DNA from: Acidobacteriaceae bacterium
Lineage (GTDB): Bacteria; Acidobacteriota; Terriglobia; Terriglobales; Acidobacteriaceae
Length of the DNA stretch: 55,704 bases
Direction of reading: 5' to 3'
NCBI GenBank assembly: GCA_003135475.1
Contig: PLBW01000177.1
Location: forward strand, 292 to 55,995
The notes under the pieces are model-generated. The model was not told the origin of the DNA. It saw only the letters and a program-made list of their open reading frames with translations, and did not search any database. Shown here piece after piece: positions 45,164 through 53,380 of this stretch. Within the stretch, counting starts at the first letter, position 1. Each line of letters begins with the position of its first letter. Both the position numbers and the translations under genes were made by a program.

Positions 45164-46371
45164 CAATCGACTTGGAACAGTTGGACGCAGATTATCTGGC
45201 ACAGGTGCGTTATGCGCTGGCGTTCATCTCCGAAGACGTCGTCTCCTACGATATTGACGCAGCCGCGAAGAAAATCACGATCGAACTCGGGCCTGGCGCC
45301 GATGAAGCCGAAGTGCGGACAAGAGTCGGCGAGATTCTGTCGCGCTACGATCAAAGCCAGTTCGGAATGAAAACGGTGGTCGATTTTGAGCAAAAACGCG
45401 ATCTGCCTGCGTTGGATGCTTGGGCTGGCATGCTGGAACGGCGGTGGGCCACTCCCGTGGGCGACGGACACGTGGTCCTGCGTGGACCGGCAGCGCTTCT
45501 GATGGCACTCGTCGATCATAAAGTTGACTCTATCTTTGCGGAGGAATTCGGAGCCGAGTTAGAGTACTTTCCCTCCACGATCAAGTCAGAGACTCTCCAC
45601 CGGTGTAACCATTTCACTTCGTTCCCCGAACACATGGACTTTGTCGCCCACCTCAAACAGGATCTCGGGGTCCTAAAGCATTTCTCCGATAGCTGTCGGG
45701 ACAAAGGGTGGTCGCCCGAACTGCACGACGGCACCATGAGCCGAAGCGACTTTGCCATTAGCCCGTCCTGCTGCTACCACGCATATGAGGCCATGGAAGG
45801 CTGGGAACTCGAAAAGCCCGGCCGCTGCCTCACCGCAACTCTGCACTGTCACCGCTATGAGGGCGCCAACCACAAGTACATGAGTCGTCTCCGTGCCTTC
45901 ACCATGCGTGAGGTTGTCTGGGTGGGCCACCCGGCTTACATCATTTCCGGCCGGGCGCGGGCGGAACAATTGATTATCCAGTGGGCAAAAGATTGGGAGC
46001 TGAGTTGCCGTTTTGAAACCGCCAATGACATGTTCTTCACGGACGACTACGCGGTAAAAGCATCCTTCCAGCGCCAGCAACAGGGCAAGAAGGAGCTGCG
46101 CCTTGATGTTCCATCGGAAGGCCGCTCGATTAGCTGCTTCTCTTCCAATTTTCACTCTACGACCTTTGGCAAGGCCTTTGGCATCAGCGTGGCCGGCCGG
46201 CCCGCAACCAGCGGGTGCATCGCCTGGGGGTACGAACGGTGGGTTTATGCACTCCTCAGCCAGTTCGGGTTTAGACCAGAGGAATGGCCCGCCGGACTCC
46301 GCGACGACTACGAACGCTTCGTCAGGGACCGCCGTACCACCCTTCCGGCACGTGCGGCTACACCAGAATGA
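45160..46371 (+). CDS. Class II aminoacyl-tRNA-synthetase-like amino acid:carrier protein ligase
   Basis: A 403-residue protein resembling the truncated seryl-tRNA-synthetase homologues that load amino acids onto carrier proteins instead of tRNA. Visible features: SPSCCYHAYEAM, a motif-2-like region HRYEGANHKYMSRLRAFTMRE, and a motif-3-like ATSGCIAWGYERWVYALL. Cys204/Cys205, Glu251 and Cys353 have the spacing expected for the zinc-binding Cys-Glu-Cys set. There is no tRNA-binding coiled-coil arm. The first 90 residues (an alpha/beta region) are an extension beyond the catalytic core. Position next to a carrier protein and MBOAT makes it the functional stand-in for DltA. The amino acid is not predictable; small ones (Gly, Ala, Ser) are plausible. 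Confidence 0.88.
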   Translation: MTIDLEQLDADYLAQVRYALAFISEDVVSYDIDAAAKKITIELGPGADEAEVRTRVGEILSRYDQSQFGMKTVVDFEQKRDLPALDAWAGMLERRWATPVGDGHVVLRGPAALLMALVDHKVDSIFAEEFGAELEYFPSTIKSETLHRCNHFTSFPEHMDFVAHLKQDLGVLKHFSDSCRDKGWSPELHDGTMSRSDFAISPSCCYHAYEAMEGWELEKPGRCLTATLHCHRYEGANHKYMSRLRAFTMREVVWVGHPAYIISGRARAEQLIIQWAKDWELSCRFETANDMFFTDDYAVKASFQRQQQGKKELRLDVPSEGRSISCFSSNFHSTTFGKAFGISVAGRPATSGCIAWGYERWVYALLSQFGFRPEEWPAGLRDDYERFVRDRRTTLPARAATPE

Positions 46372-46880
46372 GTGGGACTGTCACTATCGAGCCGCTGGCG
46401 ACGGCGGACTTTCCGATGGTTGCGCAATGGCTTTCGGAACCGCAAACCAATCAGTGGCTAAGCAGCGATTGGAGGGGTCGGACCGTTGATCCGACGCTGA
46501 TCGGGGTGGCGATGCGTAACCGAAAGAACCGCTTCTACCTGGTTCGCTGCGACGGCCACGCGTGCGGGCTTGTGGCCCTCGCTGACCTTGATCTGACTGA
46601 CGGGATCGCAATGATCTGGTACGTTTTGGGCAACAAGAATGTGCAAGCTCGGGGAATCACGACTTCAGCAGTGCGCCAACTTATCCACTCAGCATTTAAT
46701 GAGATGCAACTGGAATCGGTCCATGCCTGGGTCATGGAAGACAATACGGCCTCTGCTCGCGTACTCGAAAAAGCAGGATTTCGAGAGGCCGGAAGGTTGC
46801 GTTCTGCCGCTTCTCATAACGGCAGGCGGGTGGATCGAATCTACTTTGACAAGACGCGGTTGGATGTTGATCCTCCTTAA
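46368..46880 (+). CDS. GNAT-family N-acetyltransferase (RimJ/RimL type)
   Basis: A 170-residue GNAT. It starts VTIEPLATADFPMVAQWLSE, has the acyl-CoA-binding region NKNVQARGITTSAVRQLIHS, and the conserved NTASARVLEKAGFREAGRLR. The ATG at 46368 overlaps the ligase stop by 4 bp. It is the last gene of the operon. In this place it could acylate the amino group of the aminoacyl-carrier or of the free amino acid, so that the transferred group is an N-acyl amino acid. This is inferred; it could also act on a sugar amino group. Confidence 0.88.
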   Translation: MSGTVTIEPLATADFPMVAQWLSEPQTNQWLSSDWRGRTVDPTLIGVAMRNRKNRFYLVRCDGHACGLVALADLDLTDGIAMIWYVLGNKNVQARGITTSAVRQLIHSAFNEMQLESVHAWVMEDNTASARVLEKAGFREAGRLRSAASHNGRRVDRIYFDKTRLDVDPP

Positions 46881-46976
46881 AGCTGACCGGCGCCACATAG
46901 CCCGATGAAAGCAACGGCGTTGTCCTGCGACGGCTGCATGGACTGCGTCGCGTGGGTCCAAAACATCCGGATTGCA

Positions 46977-48557
46977 TCAAAGCCCACTCGGGCCGACACG
47001 CTCTTCAAGGTATTGCGCAACCCTGCGGAAAGCCGGACGGGACGAGCCGTTCAAGACGACCGCCAATTCCAACAGCACGGGCGGTTTGCGCCACAGCAGG
47101 AGTGCCAGATACACAACCACGCCGAACCCCACTGTGCTGATCAAATTGAACCCAGCGTTCTGGATCCCAAGCTGGCGCAATCCTTGCAGCCAAGCTTCGG
47201 TTGCGGCGGCCATTGCGAGGCTTATCCACATGGTAGGCCAGAGAGTTTGCAGGAGTTTCTTCCCCGACAGTTGAACCAGCCGGAAGGGAATCAGAAAACC
47301 CGGAACCATCAGCAACAGCCAGACGAACGCATAGCACCCGGCCACCCCCAGGATGCCCCAGCGCAATCCCAGCGCAAAGGATCCAACATACATAACACTG
47401 GCAAACATCGACCAGCGAAACTGAAGATCGGGCCGCCCCTGCGTATTGTAGATTAGGCCAACCGTGGTGTAGATCGATTGTGCCGCTCCCAAGGGAGCGA
47501 AAATGATCAACAGTCCAGCCACCGGCATCCATCGCGCTCCAAGGAAAACGCGGACGAAAGGCTGCGCGGTCACCGCGAGGCCCAGCATCAGTGGGAAGGT
47601 CAGTAGCCCGATCAACCGACAGGTACGCAGATATGCGGTACGGAAGCGCTCCCGATCGTCCTGAATCTTGGACAAGGCCGGATAGACGACCTGAGCGACT
47701 ACCCCAGCGAAGTTCTGGATGGGATAGGTCATCAACATATACCCCATCTGGTAAAAGCCCAGAGGCCCGCTCCCCAGAAACTTACCCACCAGAAGGTTAT
47801 CGGCATTGCGTGAGAAATAATTCAGCACGTTGAACCCGCTCAGGTTCAGTCCGAAAGAAAGCATATGCCGGGCATCCACTGGACGGAAAACCGCTTTAAG
47901 TCGAAACGGGGAGGCGATCCATATCGCCAGGGTCGCTACCGCGGTGGTCGCAATAGACCCGCTCACCAGGCTCCAGACCTTGCCTCCAGCCAGCGCAACC
48001 GTAACCGCCACCACTGTTCCGCTGATAGCGCCCGCAGTCTGCGCTAACGCCACTTTGCGGAAGGCCATCTCTCGATTCAGCATGGATAGCGGCACCACGC
48101 CGATCGTACCCACGAAGAACCCGATGGAAAGGAACTGCAGCACAGTCGCGACTTGCGGTTCATGAAAGAAGCGCGCCGTCGGCCACGAAACCGCAATCAT
48201 GATCAGGGCGATGAGGACACCCGAACCACAGGTGAGCCAGAAGACAGTCGCGGCCAAATCCTGGGAAACCTCGCGTTCCCGCACCAAGGCAGTACCTATG
48301 CCCGCGTCACGAACAGTCTCCAGCAAGGCGACAATTACGACGGCCATGGCCACCAGACCGTAGGCCGAGGGGGGGACCTTGCGCGCCAGAACCGATACCG
48401 AGCCGATTTGCAACAGCTGGCGGGCTATCTGGAAGAGGCTGATCCAGGCGACGCCGGAAGCGGTCTTGTGCGTAAGTGTGCGCTTGTCCCCGGGAATGCC
48501 GCCTGACGAATCTTCCTTCTGCCGGCCTCGGATCACGTTGGAAGCCGGTTCGCTCAT
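46977..48557 (-). CDS. Wzx-like lipopolysaccharide/oligosaccharide flippase (MOP superfamily)
   Basis: A 526-residue protein with about 12-14 membrane helices. The N-terminal part contains TASGVAWISLFQIARQLLQI and VPPSAYGLVAMAVVIVALLE, then DAGIGTALVRERE, the usual Polysacc_synt motif; NYFSRNADNLLVGKFLGSGP and PLGFYQMGYMLMTYPIQ follow. These proteins move undecaprenyl-linked repeat units to the outer face of the membrane. It is the only flippase in the window. Its ATG overlaps the stop of the decayed methyltransferase frame (ATGA), a sign of former coupling. Convergent with the GNAT gene of the Dlt-like operon. Confidence 0.92.
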   Translation of the reverse strand: MSEPASNVIRGRQKEDSSGGIPGDKRTLTHKTASGVAWISLFQIARQLLQIGSVSVLARKVPPSAYGLVAMAVVIVALLETVRDAGIGTALVREREVSQDLAATVFWLTCGSGVLIALIMIAVSWPTARFFHEPQVATVLQFLSIGFFVGTIGVVPLSMLNREMAFRKVALAQTAGAISGTVVAVTVALAGGKVWSLVSGSIATTAVATLAIWIASPFRLKAVFRPVDARHMLSFGLNLSGFNVLNYFSRNADNLLVGKFLGSGPLGFYQMGYMLMTYPIQNFAGVVAQVVYPALSKIQDDRERFRTAYLRTCRLIGLLTFPLMLGLAVTAQPFVRVFLGARWMPVAGLLIIFAPLGAAQSIYTTVGLIYNTQGRPDLQFRWSMFASVMYVGSFALGLRWGILGVAGCYAFVWLLLMVPGFLIPFRLVQLSGKKLLQTLWPTMWISLAMAAATEAWLQGLRQLGIQNAGFNLISTVGFGVVVYLALLLWRKPPVLLELAVVLNGSSRPAFRRVAQYLEERVGPSGL

Positions 48558-48979
48558 GGATGGCCGTCCTTCGAAAACACTGCGTGTAGCCAGTTCGCGT
48601 GAGTTTGAGTGAACGACTTTGTGAAAACCGGGTTTGTTTCAGACCGCACGGATCCCACGAAGAACGACGCTTTGACGCTTAGCCCAGGAAACAGTCTCGC
48701 AAGCCGACGTTCGTCAGATCGATTGATGTGTCCCCAGGAAGGATTTGGTTTCCTGCATTGCTGGCAGGTGGTACGGCCAGCGCGGGTGTCTTGCTTGTAC
48801 GGCGCCCCAATGACCACTCCCCGCCCCTCGCCCGTCGCGGCGGCTCGGTTGGGATGACAATTTAAGCAGACCAGCGCCCTCATGCCCAACTCCCTGGCTG
48901 AGTTGACTTGCGTAAGATGCCGCTTCCGCACGGCATGCAAGGCCTTGAGCCGGTCTCGCTCCCTGGCTGCCATCCTCAA
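48554..48979 (-). pseudogene. Decayed methyltransferase fused to a transposase-like N-terminal scrap
   Basis: A 141-residue frame made of two unrelated parts. Residues 1-33 (AARERDRLKALHAVRKRHLT, then QVNSARELG) resemble the N-terminal helix-turn-helix of IS transposases (ISNCY- or IS481-like), cut before the second helix. From residue 55 (VVIGAPYKQDTRAGRTTCQQ) it matches the C-terminal half of the methyltransferase at 31637, ending NWLHAVFSKDG as that one ends NWIHVVFSKAG, but the SAM-binding half and about 60 internal residues with the second Cys pair are missing. It cannot be an active methyltransferase. An insertion-mediated deletion is likely. Confidence 0.7.
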
Positions 48980-49273
48980 CTCTCTCGCTTCACTATCTTA
49001 GCTAAGCGGCCTTTCTATGTTGCACAACGAGGAACCTCCCATCTTGCGGGGCCCAAAACCTCTTGACATCTTGAAGCTGGGCACACTATACACCCAATCA
49101 GTCAACAAAATTATTCTGGGTCAGATCTTTTGCGTGCAAAACCGTAATCGCAAACCCGTCTAGGAGTATTTTATTGCTTGAAGCGCGTTCCCCGCTACTC
49201 TGCATCCCGTACCGAATGGCATATTTAAGGTTCAGTTTAAATCCAACTCTGAAGCTGCAAGTGGAGTGACAGA
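48980..49273. other. Intergenic region between divergent genes
   Basis: About 295 bp, AT-richer than its surroundings. It carries a good sigma-70-type promoter candidate at 49063-49092 for the rightward gene. Nothing else is recognised. Confidence 0.45.
49063..49092 (+). promoter_or_regulatory. Candidate sigma-70-type promoter
   Basis: TTGACA at 49063-49068 and TATACA at 49087-49092 are separated by 18 bp. It would start a transcript about 170 bp upstream of the secreted-protein gene at 49274. Judged only by match to consensus. Confidence 0.4.
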
Positions 49274-51265
49274 ATGAAACGACTTTTATTAGTCCTAATC
49301 TTACTTTGTAGCGCCGTACATGCGCTCACGTTCAACCGCAGCACTGGAACCGGATTAGCTAGCAATGCAAACAATTGGAGCACGCGCGTCGCGCCTTGTG
49401 GAGCAGGTGGCGATGGCGTCTTTTTAGCAGTACAGACGCTAATTGTTAATGATTGCGCTAGTATAGGCTCGACGATCGGCATAAATGGCCTTCGAATTGA
49501 AGCTGGCGGTTCTCTTTGTGCTTATGATCGCATACATACAAATACTTGCGGTAACACTTCTACTCAAGGAGCTCAAGTCATCTACTTTAACTCCACCGGC
49601 ACGAATCCCATCGGCAGCGGCTCTGTAACCAATCCAGGCTCCGATGCCACTGCGTTCGGTCTTTTCATCAGTTACGGCACTTTCCAGTTTCTCGGCGATG
49701 CCAACGACCAACTGACGTTGACACCGGCTAATACTAGCTACCCTATTTATGTCGCCCACGAGTTCAACGCCTATAGTGGCGGAATCGGAATAGGTGCGGG
49801 CGGAGAAACCGGGGGCGCGGCTCAAAGCATTCATGGCGGGGTCCTTACTTGCCGCTATTGTAAGTTTGTCAATGTTGGCAGCCCCGCCTTTCCACCCATG
49901 ATGGAGGGCCTAGCTTACGAGTTACGCTCGGCAGAAACAACGCCGGTCTCATCGCTCGATATTGAGCACTACGAGTTTGATTCGCCGTATGAGTTTACGA
50001 TCGGCAACAGTGCTGGGTTCTTATTCAATTACAACTGGACAATGGCTAACGGGTGGTTCAACGGGTGCACGGGGCAATTCTTATTTAACATAGTCAACGT
50101 CTACGGCGGCGGCTTCAACATCACAAACTTCACAGAAACAGGATGCACTACAACCGGGCAGACTGCGAAGTTTGTCTATAGGCCGGCAACACTCACTTGG
50201 ACGGGCAACGTTACTGTGGGAACGAGTGACGGCACGGTCCAGCGCGGCCAGTTGCTCATCCAAACTGGTGGCGCAGCCGGTGGTCCGTTGACGATCAGCA
50301 ACAACGCAGTCTTTAATTCGGAAGGAGCAGTTACCAGCTCATCCAATGCTTTCGATGTCCGCTTTGCGGCCAATGACGCTACCTCTACCATCAGTGGAAA
50401 TATAGCTTGGGGAACTTATCAGCCGTTTCACTTTATTAGCGCCCCCAGCACCAGCGGCCCATTGCTTAACAACAATTGGGGTGCGCAATGGAAGGAGGCA
50501 GCACTCGGGCAGGGTGTTTATGAATCCGCAGGGTGCTACTTTAACCTAAAGAACAATATCGCTATTGTTGAGAATGACCATGGCAACATACCCATGCTCT
50601 TATACTCTTCTGTCTGCCCGGCGGCTGCTGTATTCAAAGTGGATAACATGACGCTATATTTTGTTTCTCCGGGCAACGGAAATTCAGCGGGGGTAGATAT
50701 TGGAGATACCGGCGGCACCTCGACAGCAGTGGCCTCGCCGAGTTGGTTTCGGTCGAGCATTATTTACGGAGCTTACAGCGGATATGTAAATAACACGGCG
50801 AATTACTACTCTACGTCCGGCATTTATGGTGTTGGCCCTAGTAACAATCTGGTTTATGGAGCTCACTCGGGGCGAGACTACTGCGGGGCGGGAGCGACTT
50901 GCCCCAGCCACGGAACCGGCGTGGGATATGACAATGGTTCAGTCTATCATCCCAATTTAGCCGACTATGGCGACCTATCCGATGCTACAAACCCATCGTT
51001 TCTTGACCCAACCCGCCGGCCAACGGGCTACAGTACGCACTGCGGCGGCCGGGGGACCATTGCCGATCTAGGTATCCAATACTCCCTCAGAGATGGCTTG
51101 GGCGCTGCTTACAATAATTGCTATGACATTACGAAAATGCTTCTGTGGCTGCAAGTAGGATTTGCGCCGCGGAATCCGCAGCTAAATCAGGCAGGATATA
51201 ACCACACGTATGTAGGAGCGATCCCGGTCCTACCATCGGTTGGCACACTTACAATGACACAATAA
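49274..51265 (+). CDS. Secreted protein, probably repetitive beta structure
   Basis: A 663-residue exported protein. The signal peptide is clear (KRLLLVLILLCSAVHA). The mature part is rich in Gly, Asn, Ser, Thr and Tyr, with many short strand-turn segments (INGLRIEAGGSL; QLLIQTGGAAGGPLTISNNA) as in right-handed parallel beta-helices of surface carbohydrate-active proteins. Several cysteines (for example LTCRYCKF) may form disulfides. No family motif is certain. The gene looks lower in GC than its neighbours and uses more AT-ending codons, which suggests separate acquisition. Function unknown. Confidence 0.72.
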   Translation: MKRLLLVLILLCSAVHALTFNRSTGTGLASNANNWSTRVAPCGAGGDGVFLAVQTLIVNDCASIGSTIGINGLRIEAGGSLCAYDRIHTNTCGNTSTQGAQVIYFNSTGTNPIGSGSVTNPGSDATAFGLFISYGTFQFLGDANDQLTLTPANTSYPIYVAHEFNAYSGGIGIGAGGETGGAAQSIHGGVLTCRYCKFVNVGSPAFPPMMEGLAYELRSAETTPVSSLDIEHYEFDSPYEFTIGNSAGFLFNYNWTMANGWFNGCTGQFLFNIVNVYGGGFNITNFTETGCTTTGQTAKFVYRPATLTWTGNVTVGTSDGTVQRGQLLIQTGGAAGGPLTISNNAVFNSEGAVTSSSNAFDVRFAANDATSTISGNIAWGTYQPFHFISAPSTSGPLLNNNWGAQWKEAALGQGVYESAGCYFNLKNNIAIVENDHGNIPMLLYSSVCPAAAVFKVDNMTLYFVSPGNGNSAGVDIGDTGGTSTAVASPSWFRSSIIYGAYSGYVNNTANYYSTSGIYGVGPSNNLVYGAHSGRDYCGAGATCPSHGTGVGYDNGSVYHPNLADYGDLSDATNPSFLDPTRRPTGYSTHCGGRGTIADLGIQYSLRDGLGAAYNNCYDITKMLLWLQVGFAPRNPQLNQAGYNHTYVGAIPVLPSVGTLTMTQ

Positions 51266-51694
51266 GATCCAGAACAGAATAAAGAGAGGTCTGCAGGAAC
51301 TTGACGCGATGAAGGATTCCGTAGCCGGACGCAGTTAAATTATCCCAAACCTGTGGGCTCGTTGGACTAGGGCGGTAGGCTGCCACCAAAGTGCTAGGTA
51401 ATAGAGCTAACTAGAGTTCTGTTAGAAGCTTCTCGACATTTTGACAAGCTGGTCGCACTGAGGAGCCGATGGGTCGACAAAATGCCAAAATTCGTCGACC
51501 TGTATGGTCCCAAAGCCATTTTCTGCGGCAACGCTGCTACGCTCGATGTTCTTGGCGGTGGAGCGTCCCGGCGCTCCGTACGGACCTGCATGTCCGCACT
51601 ACCCGAGGCCTTGCTTGTTCAGCAACCTGTCAAATCGCTCGCCTTCTGCTTGAAAAAGTTAGTCGGATATAATCCTCGAAACCAGGGAGCATGA
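51266..51694. other. Intergenic region, no supported gene
   Basis: About 430 bp. A 70-codon frame at 51482-51694 is open but resembles no family and overlaps the next start. The end provides a weak ribosome-binding site (cagggag) for the GTG at 51695. Confidence 0.45.
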
Positions 51695-53326
51695 GTGACT
51701 TCAGTTGTTTCGACACCGGCGATGGCGGCCCGGTCCCGGCCCGGCCCGGGTTGGCTCGATTGGATCGCGACGCGGACCTGGGTCCTGAGCCTTCTGCTGG
51801 CGGCCGCGACCCTCGCGCTTTACTATCCGGTGCACCATCACCCGTTCGTCAACTACGACGACTCACTTTACGTCACGGAAAACCTGCGCGTGCAGTCCGG
51901 CTTGGACTGGGACACCGTCAAGTGGGCGTTCACGACCTACGATCAGGCGAATTGGCATCCTCTGACCTGGCTCTCGCACTGCTTGGATTACCAGCTTTTT
52001 GAGCTGAATCCGGCCGGGCATCACGACGTAAATCTGCTCTTGCATGTGCTGAATGTCCTGCTTTTGTTCTGGGTGCTAAACCGGGCGACGGGTTTTGCCG
52101 GCCGCAGCTTCATGGTGGCAGCGTTGTTTGCCCTGCATCCCATCAACGTCCAAACCGTGGCTTGGGTGGCCGAACGCAAGAACCTCCTCAGCATGATGTT
52201 TTTCCTGCTCGCGCTGGGTGCTTACCAATGGTATGCGCGCGAGCCTCGAGTCGGGCGTTATGCCGTCGTCGCCCTGCTGTTTGCGCTGGGCTTGATGGCC
52301 AAGCCGCAGGTGATTACCCTGCCGTGCGTTCTGCTGCTGTGGGATTACTGGCCCTTGCGACGCATGTCTCTGCCCGCTCTGGGGCATTCGTCCGGCGAAG
52401 TTCCGGCAAAAAGCTTCTACTCTCTGTTAGAGGAAAAGTTCCCCCTGTTGGCCATTGCCGGTGTCAGCGCTTTCATCACCATGCAAGCGCAGGGCAGGGG
52501 TGGCGCCAGAAATTACTTTCCCCGCTTTATCCGGCTAGGCAACGCGATTATCTGCTGCGCACGGTATGTGGGAAAGGCGGTTTGGCCGTCGCGTCTGGCG
52601 CTTTTTTACCCCCATCCCGGCACCTCCCTCAAAATGTCGCATGTCCTCGCGGCGCTGGTTTTCTTGCTGGCGGTCACCGCTATGGTTGCCCTCCAGTGGC
52701 GCCGCCGCTATCTCGCCGTGGGATGGCTTTGGTTTCTAGGGACCTTGGTCCCCATGATTGGTTTGATCCAGGTGGGGGTGCAGGCCATGGCTGATCGCTA
52801 CGCCTATTTACCCTTCATCGGCTTGTTCATCATGATTTGCTGGGGCGTGGCGGACTGGTCAGAGGAACGGCACATCTCCCCCGCCTGGCTGGCTACTGTC
52901 AGCGTCGCGGTGTTGGTGGCGCTGACGGTGACGGCCCGTGTGCAGCTCGGCCACTGGGCCGACAATGTCACCTTGTGGTCCCACACTTTGCAGGTCACAG
53001 GACCGAATTTCATAGCCGAGAACAGTCTCGGGATTGCTCTGGCGCGTGCGGGCAGACCGGATGAAGGGATTACCCACATCCGAGCGGCTGTGGCAATTAA
53101 ACCCGACGACGCCGCCAGCAATCTGAACCTGGCTGAGTACGACCGGCGGCACGGGAACTTGATTGCGTGCATCGAGCGCTGCAAGAAGGTGCCAGCTATG
53201 ACGCAGTTGGCGGTGGAAAAGGCCGCAGCCTATGCAAAGATGGCCCTGGCCTATCACGAGCTCGGAGATACTGCCCATGAGCGGGAATGCCTCGAAGAGG
53301 TGCAAAAAATCCAGCGCGGACAATAG
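51695..53326 (+). CDS. GT-C-like membrane protein with C-terminal TPR, first copy of a pair
   Basis: A 543-residue polytopic protein. After a short cytoplasmic tail comes the characteristic loop HHPFVNYDDSLYVTENLRVQ, then NWHPLTWLSHCLDYQLFELN and NVQTVAWVAERKNLLSMMFF, features of TMTC-like/DUF1736-type proteins related to O-mannosyltransferases. About 10-12 membrane helices follow. The last 110 residues are TPR-like helices (ENSLGIALARAGRPDEGITH; AYAKMALAYHELGDTAHERE). The GTG at 51695 or an ATG at 51722 could be the start. It may use polyprenyl-phosphate sugars to glycosylate proteins; this is inferred from the fold. Confidence 0.82.
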   Translation: MTSVVSTPAMAARSRPGPGWLDWIATRTWVLSLLLAAATLALYYPVHHHPFVNYDDSLYVTENLRVQSGLDWDTVKWAFTTYDQANWHPLTWLSHCLDYQLFELNPAGHHDVNLLLHVLNVLLLFWVLNRATGFAGRSFMVAALFALHPINVQTVAWVAERKNLLSMMFFLLALGAYQWYAREPRVGRYAVVALLFALGLMAKPQVITLPCVLLLWDYWPLRRMSLPALGHSSGEVPAKSFYSLLEEKFPLLAIAGVSAFITMQAQGRGGARNYFPRFIRLGNAIICCARYVGKAVWPSRLALFYPHPGTSLKMSHVLAALVFLLAVTAMVALQWRRRYLAVGWLWFLGTLVPMIGLIQVGVQAMADRYAYLPFIGLFIMICWGVADWSEERHISPAWLATVSVAVLVALTVTARVQLGHWADNVTLWSHTLQVTGPNFIAENSLGIALARAGRPDEGITHIRAAVAIKPDDAASNLNLAEYDRRHGNLIACIERCKKVPAMTQLAVEKAAAYAKMALAYHELGDTAHERECLEEVQKIQRGQ

Positions 53327-53380
53327 GACCACTCTGGCCAAAAATTGTCGGGATTTGATCTGCGAAAACAAGGAGAAGTA

